Below are positions 53,458 to 61,883 of a stretch of 64,000 bases of DNA, one piece after another. The translations under genes and the position numbers were made by a program. Origin of the DNA: an uncultured Lachnoclostridium sp. GTDB lineage: Bacteria; Bacillota; Clostridia; Lachnospirales; Lachnospiraceae. Below the pieces are notes generated by a model. The model saw nothing but the letters and a program-made list of their open reading frames with translations, did not search any database and was not told where the DNA came from. Position 1 is the stretch's first letter. Each line of letters starts with the position of its first letter. The stretch is from positions 28,706 to 92,705 of the forward strand of contig CAJMFH010000007.1 in assembly GCA_905212635.1 (NCBI GenBank), written 5' to 3'.

Positions 53458-53575
53458 TTGCCACCTTAATAAATACTGGTTTTAATGTTGGAAGCCATTG
53501 AACTTCAAACGTAATCTCATGCACATTAGCAATATCATCCGGTACACCTTTACAAACCAACTCAATTCCAATACG
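53375..53575 (-). pseudogene. Membrane-helix remnant overlapping the damaged gene
   Basis: An open segment with no ATG; the only possible start is TTG (at 53560) and a stop precedes it a few codons further up. It encodes a beta-rich stretch (GVPDDIANVHEITFEVQW), then one membrane helix and a basic tail. It looks like the C-terminal part, or the shifted start, of the neighbouring damaged gene. Confidence 0.4.
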
Positions 53576-53647
53576 ACATTTTTACAAATTCTTACATTTA
53601 TAATATACTATTTTTTACCAAAATGCAATATAAAATTATAAAAATAA

Positions 53648-53690
53648 AAGGACGATACAGAATGACTCAACTCATTCCGTATCGCCTTAT
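53648..53690 (-). terminator. Intrinsic terminator after GH115
   Basis: A long imperfect stem, AAGG-CGATAC-GAATGA with TCATTC-GTATCG-CCTT, followed on the minus strand by a T-rich run. It lies about 30 bases past the GH115 stop codon. Confidence 0.75.
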
Positions 53691-53719
53691 TGCACAAACA
53701 TTTTGTTTATATGTTTCGT

Positions 53720-56647
53720 CTACTCTACGCGGTAACTTTCCACCGGGCCAAGATACGATTTTTTCTTTTCGCCCCCTTCTTTTGTAAATACAATTTTTTC
53801 CAGCACCACCGCCGGATCTACTGCAAAGATCGTCACTTCGTTTTCACCTTCCTGCAATTCCACTGTGCAGGCAGCTTTGTGGATCTGATCAAGAACACCT
53901 CTCTCCCAGCTGTAACTGAGCCAAGGCACAAATCCCTCATCCGGGATTGTATTTAATACCGCTGTTTCTGCGTTGTTGACTTGGTAAGCCACACGCATTT
54001 TGCCTTGATATACGACCGGATTATTTGGTGCAGTAAAGAATTCCATCTTATATTTTCCTGCTGTCTTTGCATAAATGCGGTAGGTTACGCCCGGCGCCTC
54101 TTCTGCCTTTTCAAATGTGGCTGTCGAAGGTGTAACTTTCAGACTGCCAACCGTCTTTCCGTAACCGTAAATATGCTGCCAATGTGCCTTTTCGGTCTTT
54201 TTCGCCTTAGCATAATCCATTGCCTCCACGCAGATACAGCCGTCATTTTCAACCAATGTATTTGCTTTCACGTCGGAAAGATCCAGACATTCTGCATGTA
54301 CTTCGATATCGACACGGGTTTCCTGCGTGTCATTTTCAGATAATTCTGCTGTCTCTTCTGCATTGTCAGCATAGATACAAATAGAAGTATCAAGTATCCC
54401 ATTATCCCCGTCATATGGGCGATAGGTGATCTGAAACTGCATGATATCTTCGGTCTTTGCTGCCATTTCATAGGTGTTTTCTTCTACCTTTTTTACATCT
54501 ATTTGCGCTCCTATTGCGATGATGTAAATGCGTGGGTCACTCCAACGGATACGGAAGGAAAGTTCTCCCTCTCCGCCATTTGCCACATCAATGCATTTAC
54601 TTGCCGCAGCAGGCGACACTAAATTCATCGGCAATGTCTTTCTTCGCCAAGGATTACCGCCCGTTGTTTTCTCCTCATCCGAAATGCTGACAAGAAGCCG
54701 CGGTGCATTGACCGGATGAAGGACGTAGCAGTCCGGATACTGCCATTCTTCGTCATTCCAACCGATGTAACCCACATGAAATACCGACTGCATATGATTC
54801 CATTTTCCACGAAGCAGCGTATGATATTCTTCTGTCAGTTGCCTGTCCTTGTCAATACATTCTTGAACTTTCGGTGCAAAACAATTTCCCAGTTTCTTAC
54901 GCTGTCTCACATAAAATTGGTTCAGTCCGGCATACAGATTCATTTTTAGAATATTTGCAGATGCCATAACCGGATAATAAATCAGCTCGTAAAAGCAGTC
55001 TGCAAGCGCATCACCAGCAAGTTTTCCGCGCAGTTCCTCTACCATTTTTTCCGCACGTCCGACACGCTCCAGCATTCTCGCCGCCTCATTATAATGAACC
55101 GCATGATAGGTATCTGCTTTCAACACTTCCGGGCGACACATTCCATTCCAGCGTGTATATTCCTCCACTACCTGCTCAAGTCCTTCGTACTTTTCTTCGG
55201 TAAAGCCGAGATTTTGCAGCCATTGTTTTGTATAATGCAGCGTCGTATTTGGTGCTGCACTTCCCCAGCTGTCAAAGTCATACGCAAGATCCAAAAAATA
55301 ACTCAGTGGCAATTCTTGATTTTTGATATCGCCGACATTGACGATCCACGCATCGCGCACCCCGTACTCATAACACATCGTCATCTGTTCCCAAATTTTG
55401 GCAAGTGGTGTCGAATTGATCCAAAGGTACGATACCGGCCCGCCATAATAATCAAAATGATAATACATACCAAAACCGCCGGGATGCTTACGTTCTTCTT
55501 CATTTGGCAGAGTTCTCACATGCCCAAAATTGTCGTCGCAAAGCATCATAATATCATCACGGATGACATCCCAGTCTTTCAAGCCCGGAGTATTTTCATC
55601 CCCCTGATAATAATCTTCTACCTCTTTATAAATCGCCAAAAGCTGTGGATGTTTTGCCTCTACACATTCCGCGATCAATTTTTTCTGCTCCGTGATCGCC
55701 GCTTTGAGCACATTGATATTGTCTTCCAGTGTCGCATCTTCCGGCATTAAATAGGAATCAAATTCTCCCCTCATTCCTATTGTGATAAGGCTTTCACAAT
55801 CTTTATTACGAAGAAGTCCGTCGCGCCAGAACTTGCTGATTCCCTCTGCATTCGACAGAAAACTCCACTCGGTTCCATACTCTGGATGCGTTTTTCGAAG
55901 TGTCTGAAATTCTCCGCCGGAACGGCAGCATGGTTCATGATGGGAAGCTCCCACGATCACTCCCATTTCGTCTGCAAGCAGTGCATTTTCAAAATGATCC
56001 ATCGAAAAATCCGAACGCCACATCGCCGGCCAGATATAGTTTCCTTTCAAGCGAAGCAACAATTCAAAAATATGTTCATAAAGTTCCGGTGTTGGTTTGG
56101 AACTTCCAAATTTTTCCTTCGCCCAGTTTCCAAAACAAGGTTGCTCATCGTTGATAAAAAATCCGCGGTAACGCACACTTGGCTCTTTGGAAATCTTCTC
56201 TATGCTTTGATCAAATACGATCTTTTCTCTCTTTTTCGGCACCTCATCTGCCCAAAATACCCACGGCGATACACCCATCTTCTGAGAAAGGTAAAACATT
56301 CCATACGCCGCACCACGCTTATCACTTCCTGCGATCACAAGCGTGCTTTTTCCCTCTTCCGGTACATTTTCAATGCAGAAAATCCCATACACTTCTCTTT
56401 TGCCTCGAATTTGACTCAGATCTACTTTTTTCTGCGCCTCAAGATTTTCCAGAATTTTACTATTGTCACATGTCGCAGCCACGATGTGATCTGACACATT
56501 TTCCTGCCAGCCGGTTACACACATCGGCTGATGTCCGGTCACTTTCTCAATGTCGCCGCAGAAAATCCGCGCCAATTTTTGCAATCCCGCAACCGCTTCT
56601 GTCTCCACAATCACCGGTGCTGTTTTTTCATTTGCATATACCTTCAT
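53720..56647 (-). CDS. GH115 alpha-glucuronidase
   Basis: 975 residues from the ATG at 56647, the typical GH115 length; AAGGATAAC is the ribosome site. The central catalytic region has RGFFINDEQPCFGNWAKEKFG, NYIWPAMWRSDF, NFGHVRTLP and GMYYHFDYYGGPVSYLWIN, all hallmarks of the family. The C-terminal 170 residues form the Gyl-type beta domain (TYRIYAKTAGKYKMEFFT). It removes (4-O-methyl-)glucuronic acid side chains from xylan. No signal peptide, so it is intracellular. Confidence 0.93.
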   Translation of the reverse strand: MKVYANEKTAPVIVETEAVAGLQKLARIFCGDIEKVTGHQPMCVTGWQENVSDHIVAATCDNSKILENLEAQKKVDLSQIRGKREVYGIFCIENVPEEGKSTLVIAGSDKRGAAYGMFYLSQKMGVSPWVFWADEVPKKREKIVFDQSIEKISKEPSVRYRGFFINDEQPCFGNWAKEKFGSSKPTPELYEHIFELLLRLKGNYIWPAMWRSDFSMDHFENALLADEMGVIVGASHHEPCCRSGGEFQTLRKTHPEYGTEWSFLSNAEGISKFWRDGLLRNKDCESLITIGMRGEFDSYLMPEDATLEDNINVLKAAITEQKKLIAECVEAKHPQLLAIYKEVEDYYQGDENTPGLKDWDVIRDDIMMLCDDNFGHVRTLPNEEERKHPGGFGMYYHFDYYGGPVSYLWINSTPLAKIWEQMTMCYEYGVRDAWIVNVGDIKNQELPLSYFLDLAYDFDSWGSAAPNTTLHYTKQWLQNLGFTEEKYEGLEQVVEEYTRWNGMCRPEVLKADTYHAVHYNEAARMLERVGRAEKMVEELRGKLAGDALADCFYELIYYPVMASANILKMNLYAGLNQFYVRQRKKLGNCFAPKVQECIDKDRQLTEEYHTLLRGKWNHMQSVFHVGYIGWNDEEWQYPDCYVLHPVNAPRLLVSISDEEKTTGGNPWRRKTLPMNLVSPAAASKCIDVANGGEGELSFRIRWSDPRIYIIAIGAQIDVKKVEENTYEMAAKTEDIMQFQITYRPYDGDNGILDTSICIYADNAEETAELSENDTQETRVDIEVHAECLDLSDVKANTLVENDGCICVEAMDYAKAKKTEKAHWQHIYGYGKTVGSLKVTPSTATFEKAEEAPGVTYRIYAKTAGKYKMEFFTAPNNPVVYQGKMRVAYQVNNAETAVLNTIPDEGFVPWLSYSWERGVLDQIHKAACTVELQEGENEVTIFAVDPAVVLEKIVFTKEGGEKKKSYLGPVESYRVE

Positions 56648-56779
56648 CGTCGTTATCCTTGCCTCCCTGTCATTTTGCTTCCAAACAATCATAGATTTCT
56701 CAATGCATTCTATTAGTTTAAGTGTAGCATTTTTCGGGACAATTGACAATTGCAAAAAGGCAGTAGAAGTTGGCAGAAA

Positions 56780-57010
56780 TAGGGGCCACTTCGTGGGCCC
56801 CTCCTCAAACTAATTCTAGTCAGCTCTTCTATACGCCGTCATCAGGACTCCCCCCACTTCGTGGGTCCCCCCTCAAACTAATTCTAGTCAGCTCTTCCTC
56901 TTGCCGTCATCAGGACTCCTCCCGCTTCGCGGGCCCCTCCTCAAACTAATTCTAGTCAGCTCTTCTATACGCCGTCATCAGGACTCCCCCCGCTTCGTGG
57001 GTCCCCCCTC
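56780..57010. repeat. 68-bp tandem repeat with hairpin, three units plus partial
   Basis: CAAACTAATTCTAGTCAGCT starts units at 56806, 56874 and 56942, so the period is 68. Each unit ends with GGG(A/T)CCC-type stems around CTTCG loops (for example GGGCCC with GGGCCC at 56782-56802), a strong small hairpin. A partial hairpin precedes the first unit. The array lies between the 5' end of GH115 and the 3' end of the SGNH gene at 57015. Confidence 0.9.
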
Positions 57011-57014
57011 ATGA

Positions 57015-58445
57015 CTAATTAAACCCCATTGCCATAAGGGTAAATTTCTTCTCTTCGTCTCCGTCTTTCATTTTCAGTTCAATGGTATGTTCTGCTGCCT
57101 CATCGTCAGTCATTGCTACATACACTTTTCCATTGTTCCATCCTGAATTGTCATAGCCGGACAACGTTCCTTTTTTGACACCGTCTATATAAATTTCAGC
57201 AGAACCGAATGTCTTGGAGCTGCTCAATTTATATACAAACATCAATGTCTTACATGTTGCTTTGATCGTCAGCGCATTGTTTCCGCCCTCTTCATCATGC
57301 ATCCAGTTATCCGGGAACCAGGCTGCCCCTTTCTTTCCATTGTAGGCGTACTGGAAACTTCCGGTTGCCGAGTCCGTCTTAGTAAAACTGCCGGCATCAA
57401 TCGAAACAAGTGCCGGATCATCTGCGGTCGTTGTCTTTGCGTCAATCATTTTTATTCCCTGGTAAGCTGCTGTTTTCTTTGGTGCCATAGCATCGATGTC
57501 CGTGATATTGTCCGTATCTGCGTCGGATTTATCTACGGTATCCATAAGGTTCATAATACAGTCTGACATTAACTGGTAACCCGTATTGTTTGGATGAAGG
57601 GTGTCGCCAAAATACCAGTCACAAAAGCCATCTTCGTTGAAATGAGACATAATACCGTCTCCCATACTGATCATTGGGAGGTTGTAATATTCGCCATATG
57701 GACGATAGCTGTTTTCCATCACACGTCCACCTGCGGAACTCTGGAATACCGAGAAAATGAGTACTACCGCGGAACCGGATTTCAATGCCTGACGGATCAA
57801 CCCTTCATAACCGCCGCCGTTTGTTGCTGTGCCATAGTCATTTACCGCAAATTCGATGAACAACACATCCGGGTGGTCACTGCCTTCCGGAAGACGTTCG
57901 ATCACATCGCGGTTATAGCGGACAACGCCGATATCAGAAGGCGTTCCGCTCATACCTGCATTGATAAAATGCACATTGGAACCGTCGTCTTTTCCATAAG
58001 CTTTTGCAAATGCGTTGGCAGAAACTTCTGCGTAACATTTTGAGTTTGGAGAAGCAAGTGCTCCTTCCGTAATCGAACCACCTATGTACGCAAGTGTTAC
58101 CTCTTCACCACTTCTCGCCTTTGCGATCGCATTTTTCAGACGCGCATTATTTCCGGTAGAAAGTAGACTGTTGGCTTTCATTGTGTTATACGTTTCTGTA
58201 CTTGGATTAAATCCCGTGGTCTCCGTTTGTTTCCCAATAATTACCAAATCATCAATAAGAAACTCTGCATTTATATCGGATGACATTTCCAAATAAAGAG
58301 TAACGTCCCCTTCTGCTTCCGGAATCACATAGGAGCCACTGAGTTCAACCCATTTTCCACTCTCACAAACCACACCATCTTCTACACCGGCAACAATCGA
58401 TTTATACTTTGTTTTCCCATCGGTATCTGTGTATTGAAGTTTCAA
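57015..58445 (-). pseudogene. SGNH/acetyl-xylan-esterase-like protein, 3' part of a broken gene
   Basis: The frame opens only at a TTG at 58445, without a ribosome site. The first 73 residues are the second half of a CBM4/9- or CBM22-like domain (LQYTDTDGKTKYKSIVAG, then a DLVII ending). Read upstream without the TTG, the same frame continues as SDQKIGLKLQ, which is the normal preceding part of such a domain. After it come an SGNH catalytic domain (GGSITEGALASP, EFAVNDYG, GDTLHPNNTGY) and a C-terminal CBM-like domain. The 5' piece is at 58442-58837 in another frame. A deletion of the first half of the CBM with a frame shift explains this. Confidence 0.75.
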
Positions 58446-58837
58446 TCCGATCTTCTGGTCGCTGCCGCATTTGGACTATTGGTCGGCACATCCGTCTTTT
58501 TCCCTTTTACCCGGATCGCAACAACTCCTACTTTACGTTTTTTCTTTTTGTATTTTTCCGTCACTGTGACTTTTGCTTTTCCCACTTTAACCGCTGTCAC
58601 TTTTCCTTTTTTCGTGACCTTGACCTTTGCATTGGAAGCCTTAAAGAAGTACTTTGCCTTACTCTTTTTGTTTTTGATCACAATATTCTGCGACTCGCCC
58701 TGTGTGATTGTCAATGTTTTCTTTGCTATTTTGGCTTTCTTCGCCGCAGATGTATTTACCAGCCCCACAACTGAAGTAAATGTCATCGCTGTCACAACAG
58801 CATAGCAGAGAATTTTTGCACGTTTGTTATTACCCAT
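58442..58837 (-). pseudogene. Big2-domain secretion leader, 5' part of the broken esterase gene
   Basis: 131 residues. Signal peptide (about 10-31), a Lys-rich Big2 domain (about 35-110) and a linker (VPTNSPNAAAT) that stops after RRSD*. The stop lies where the frame of the downstream CBM/SGNH piece begins; the two share four bases. As it stands, this product would be secreted with no enzyme. It has a normal start with an AGGTG-type site at 58849-58842 region. Confidence 0.72.
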
Positions 58838-58888
58838 AACACCTTTCTCCTTTTTATCATAATATTTTATTTATATAATATAAATTTA

Positions 58889-59758
58889 TCATAAGTTATA
58901 ACTATTTTCAGCAAGAAATATGCTCTCCCATAAGTTTTTTTTGCTTTTTTTACCAATAATGTAACTATTTATCACTGGTGTCTGGAAGTCAAGCAATGCC
59001 ACTTCCCGCAGTTTTTTCTCTTTTATATAAGAAGCCGCTGTATCTTTTGGCAGAAATGTGTAATTTTGCTGACCGGTCAAAAACGGTATGATCTTTGAAC
59101 AGTCATCGATTTCCAGCGAAAATTGGTGGTATTTCGGGAAAAGATTTCGGATAAACTGGCCGACATTCTGGAGGGCAAAATTACACATCAAATAATTTTC
59201 CTGCAAAAGTTCTTCCTGCCGGATTCCTTTTTGATACTTTCGGTTATTCCAGTCCGTGACGAGAATCATCGGATCTTCTTTGTAAATTTCACAATGATAC
59301 TTGGGATTTCGCAGAGGAATATAGGAAAATACAACATCCAATATATCACTTTGCAGCTGCTCCAAAAGCTGGCTTGACAATCCGATCGAGATTTTGAGTG
59401 CATCTTCCGGATGATTTCTTTGATGCGCCTGAATGATCGCTGCCAAATGTGCTTCATAAACCGAATCCGACGAGCCGATACGCAGCGTATTTTCAAATTT
59501 ATGAATAGAACTGATCTCCGCCATCGCCGTCTCCGTCAACCGGATAACCCCTGCCGCATACAGCGAAAAACGTTCTCCCGCCGGTGTCAATTCCACACTC
59601 CGGTTATTTCTTTCAAATAACGTTACATTTAATTCCTTTTCCAGCTCCAGAATACGGTTTGTCACGGTTGACTGCGCAATAAAAAGCTGGTGCGCCGTTC
59701 TTGTAAAATTTTTTGTATCCGCAAGAACCAGAAAGGTTTTCATTGTCTCAATATCCAT
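58889..59758 (-). CDS. LysR-family regulator
   Basis: 289 residues. The N-terminal helix-turn-helix (TRTAHQLFIAQSTVTNRILELEKELNVTLFERN) and a LysR substrate-binding domain (about 90-285). It is divergent from the synthase gene at 59897. A palindrome at 59787-59799 in the shared interval is a candidate operator, so the synthase is the likely target. Confidence 0.92.
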   Translation of the reverse strand: MDIETMKTFLVLADTKNFTRTAHQLFIAQSTVTNRILELEKELNVTLFERNNRSVELTPAGERFSLYAAGVIRLTETAMAEISSIHKFENTLRIGSSDSVYEAHLAAIIQAHQRNHPEDALKISIGLSSQLLEQLQSDILDVVFSYIPLRNPKYHCEIYKEDPMILVTDWNNRKYQKGIRQEELLQENYLMCNFALQNVGQFIRNLFPKYHQFSLEIDDCSKIIPFLTGQQNYTFLPKDTAASYIKEKKLREVALLDFQTPVINSYIIGKKSKKNLWESIFLAENSYNL

Positions 59759-59786
59759 AAAAGTTCCTCCTGTTATCGGTATTTTC

Positions 59787-59841
59787 GATTATTATAATCA
59801 AAATAATTTATTTTACATATAATATACACTTCCTTTATAAT
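59787..59841 (+). promoter_or_regulatory. Shared control region: palindrome GATTATTATAATC and synthase promoter
   Basis: GATTATTATAATC (59787-59799) is a perfect 6-1-6 palindrome with the T-N11-A form expected of LysR sites. Downstream, TTTACA (59812-59817) and TATAAT (59836-59841) are 18 bases apart and lead to the synthase start. Confidence 0.6.
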
Positions 59842-59896
59842 AATTGCAAGATAACAGAAACGTATTCTTATAACCATGGATGCCAGGAGGATTATT

Positions 59897-61282
59897 ATGC
59901 CAGATATCAATTTAAGCCAAAAGACCAATTTACTTGAGCAGGATCCGTATTCGTATGAACTTCAGGACGTAAAAGAGCCTGCGTTATTCCACGAAATGTT
60001 TCCTTATAATGAAACGCCTAAAATTGCGTTCAACTACCGCCGCGTGCCGCAGAATATGCCCGACGACATTTTTATTACCGACACGACATTCCGCGATGGC
60101 CAGCAGTCGCGTACTCCGTATACCACGGAGCAGATGATTCATCTGTACAAACTGCTTCACAAGCTTGGCGGCGACAATGGCATGATCCGCCAGACCGAAT
60201 TTTTTGTCTATTCGAAAAAAGACCGTGACGCATTGGAAAAATGTATGGAACTTGGTTATCGTTTTCCGGAAATTACGACTTGGATCCGCGCTTCGAAAAA
60301 AGATTTTGAACTGGTGCGTTCTATTGGAGTAAAAGAGACCGGCGTGCTCGTCAGCTGCTCGGATTATCATATTTTTCATAAAATGAGACTTACACGAAAA
60401 GAAGCTCTCGACAAATACATTGGCATCGTCAGCGACTGTATCGAAGCAGGTCTTCGCCCACGCTGTCATTTTGAGGACATTACGCGTGCTGATTTTTATG
60501 GTTTCGTCGTACCATTTGCCAGCCGCCTGATGGAAATATCTCGCGAAAGCGGCGTTCCGATTAAGATCCGCGCCTGCGACACTCTTGGACTCGGTGTTCC
60601 TTATCCGGGCGTTGCACTGCCGCGAAGTGTCTCCGGCATCATCTATGGATTACAGCATTATGCCGGTGTGCCTTCCGATATGATCGAATGGCACGGCCAC
60701 AATGACTTTTACAAAGGTGTTGTCAATGCCACGACCGCTTGGATGTACGGCGCAAGTGCCGTCAACTGCTCGCTGCTTGGCATCGGCGAACGCACCGGAA
60801 ATGTGCCGGTCGAAGCAATGATCTTTGAATATGCTTCCCTGCGCGGCACGATGAATGGCATGCACCCGGAATACATCACCGAAATTGCGCACTATATTGA
60901 AAATGATACCCATTATCCAATCCCGCCAATGACACCATTTGCGGGGCAAAATTTTAACCTCACACGTGCCGGCATTCACGCGGACGGATTGATGAAAAAC
61001 CCGGAAATTTACAATATTTTTGACACCGAAACCATTTTAAACCGTCCGCCAAAAGTATCGATCACAGGCACCTCCGGCACAGCCGGTATTGTATTTTGGC
61101 TGAATCATTCCTATTCACGCCGCAGTGAAAAAGAATATACGAAAAAAGACCCACTCGTAGCAAAATTGTACGAATGGGTTACGGAACAATTTGATAATGG
61201 CCGTGTCACTATGATCAGTGATGCTGAGATGGAAGCGCGGATCGCAATGCTTTGCGCACCGCAGGAATCGAAATCACGATAA
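59897..61282 (+). CDS. Isopropylmalate/homocitrate-synthase-family enzyme, possible Re-citrate synthase
   Basis: 461 residues from the ATG at 59897 (CAGGAGG ribosome site). HMGL-type TIM barrel: TDTTFRDGQQSR at about 61-72 supplies the metal Asp and catalytic Arg; HGHND near 269-273 supplies the metal His pair. There is a distinctive N-terminal extension (HEMFPYNETPKIAFNYRRVPQ) and no C-terminal LeuA regulatory domain. Those features fit the branch that includes the Clostridium kluyveri Re-citrate synthase, but citramalate or homocitrate synthase is possible. Its 3' end overlaps the convergent ThiT gene by 68 bases. Confidence 0.78.
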   Translation: MPDINLSQKTNLLEQDPYSYELQDVKEPALFHEMFPYNETPKIAFNYRRVPQNMPDDIFITDTTFRDGQQSRTPYTTEQMIHLYKLLHKLGGDNGMIRQTEFFVYSKKDRDALEKCMELGYRFPEITTWIRASKKDFELVRSIGVKETGVLVSCSDYHIFHKMRLTRKEALDKYIGIVSDCIEAGLRPRCHFEDITRADFYGFVVPFASRLMEISRESGVPIKIRACDTLGLGVPYPGVALPRSVSGIIYGLQHYAGVPSDMIEWHGHNDFYKGVVNATTAWMYGASAVNCSLLGIGERTGNVPVEAMIFEYASLRGTMNGMHPEYITEIAHYIENDTHYPIPPMTPFAGQNFNLTRAGIHADGLMKNPEIYNIFDTETILNRPPKVSITGTSGTAGIVFWLNHSYSRRSEKEYTKKDPLVAKLYEWVTEQFDNGRVTMISDAEMEARIAMLCAPQESKSR

Positions 61283-61748
61283 CGGTCGCCACCGCTTCCG
61301 GCACCAGATAGGTGAGATTATACCCCAGAGTGTATACCAGCGGGTTCATCCCCTCTGGTGCATAGGCGGCAAAAAACACATACCCGGAAATTACGTGAAA
61401 CACATATCTTCCAAAAACTCCCAGCAGATAGCCTGCCGTCAGCCCATATTTTTTTGTGCGAAATAAGCCGCTCAGTCCCAGCGCCCCAAATGCCAGCGGA
61501 TAATCCAGAAGAATCTGGATCGATGCTGCGACATACGGTTCGATCAAAAATTGCAGGATTCCATAAGCTGCTCCCGTCACAATTCCGGCTCTTACTCCAA
61601 AAAGATATCCGGGCAGCGCCACAAACAGCATACTAAACAGCGTGATCGATCCCCCAAATGGAAGCGACGCAAATTTAATATAAGAAGTCACTACACCAAG
61701 CGCGATACACAGCGCACAAAACGTCAATTGTTTTACTCGTTGATTCAT
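61215..61748 (-). CDS. thiT: Energy-coupled thiamine transporter ThiT (ECF S component)
   Basis: 177 residues, six membrane helices. The segment YIKFASLPFGGSITLFSMLFVALPGYLFG is the ThiT signature. As an S component it needs shared EcfA/A'/T, not seen here. The upstream region holds no recognisable TPP riboswitch, only a degenerate dispersed repeat. Confidence 0.87.
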   Translation of the reverse strand: MNQRVKQLTFCALCIALGVVTSYIKFASLPFGGSITLFSMLFVALPGYLFGVRAGIVTGAAYGILQFLIEPYVAASIQILLDYPLAFGALGLSGLFRTKKYGLTAGYLLGVFGRYVFHVISGYVFFAAYAPEGMNPLVYTLGYNLTYLVPEAVATVIVISIPAVRKALRSALPSQHH

Positions 61749-61775
61749 CTTTTCCTCTCTTTCCTAAATTTTCAT

Positions 61776-61798
61776 ACATTGGATTCTGAATAATCACC
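61776..61798. repeat. Dispersed repeat, degenerate right-end copy
   Basis: ACATTGGATTCTGAATAATC (61776-61795) plus ACC resembles the right-end motif with several changes. It lies between the divergent thiT and xylanase genes. Confidence 0.55.
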
Positions 61799-61820
61799 TA
61801 TAAAGTATATCCTATTTTAC

Positions 61821-61849
61821 TTGTAATTTCTATCGTTTTTCGCTATAAT
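61821..61849 (+). promoter_or_regulatory. Promoter of the GH10 xylanase gene
   Basis: TTGTAA (61821-61826) and TATAAT (61844-61849) are 17 bases apart, followed by TTGGAGGT as ribosome site for the ATG at 61884. Confidence 0.7.
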
Positions 61850-61883
61850 TGAGAAAAAGTTACTTATTGGAGGTATTAAAATT

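Noticed and set aside
61749..61883. TPP riboswitch upstream of thiT
   Set aside because: No conserved CTGAGA-type or ACCTGATCTGGATAATGCC-like core is seen; only a degenerate dispersed repeat is present.
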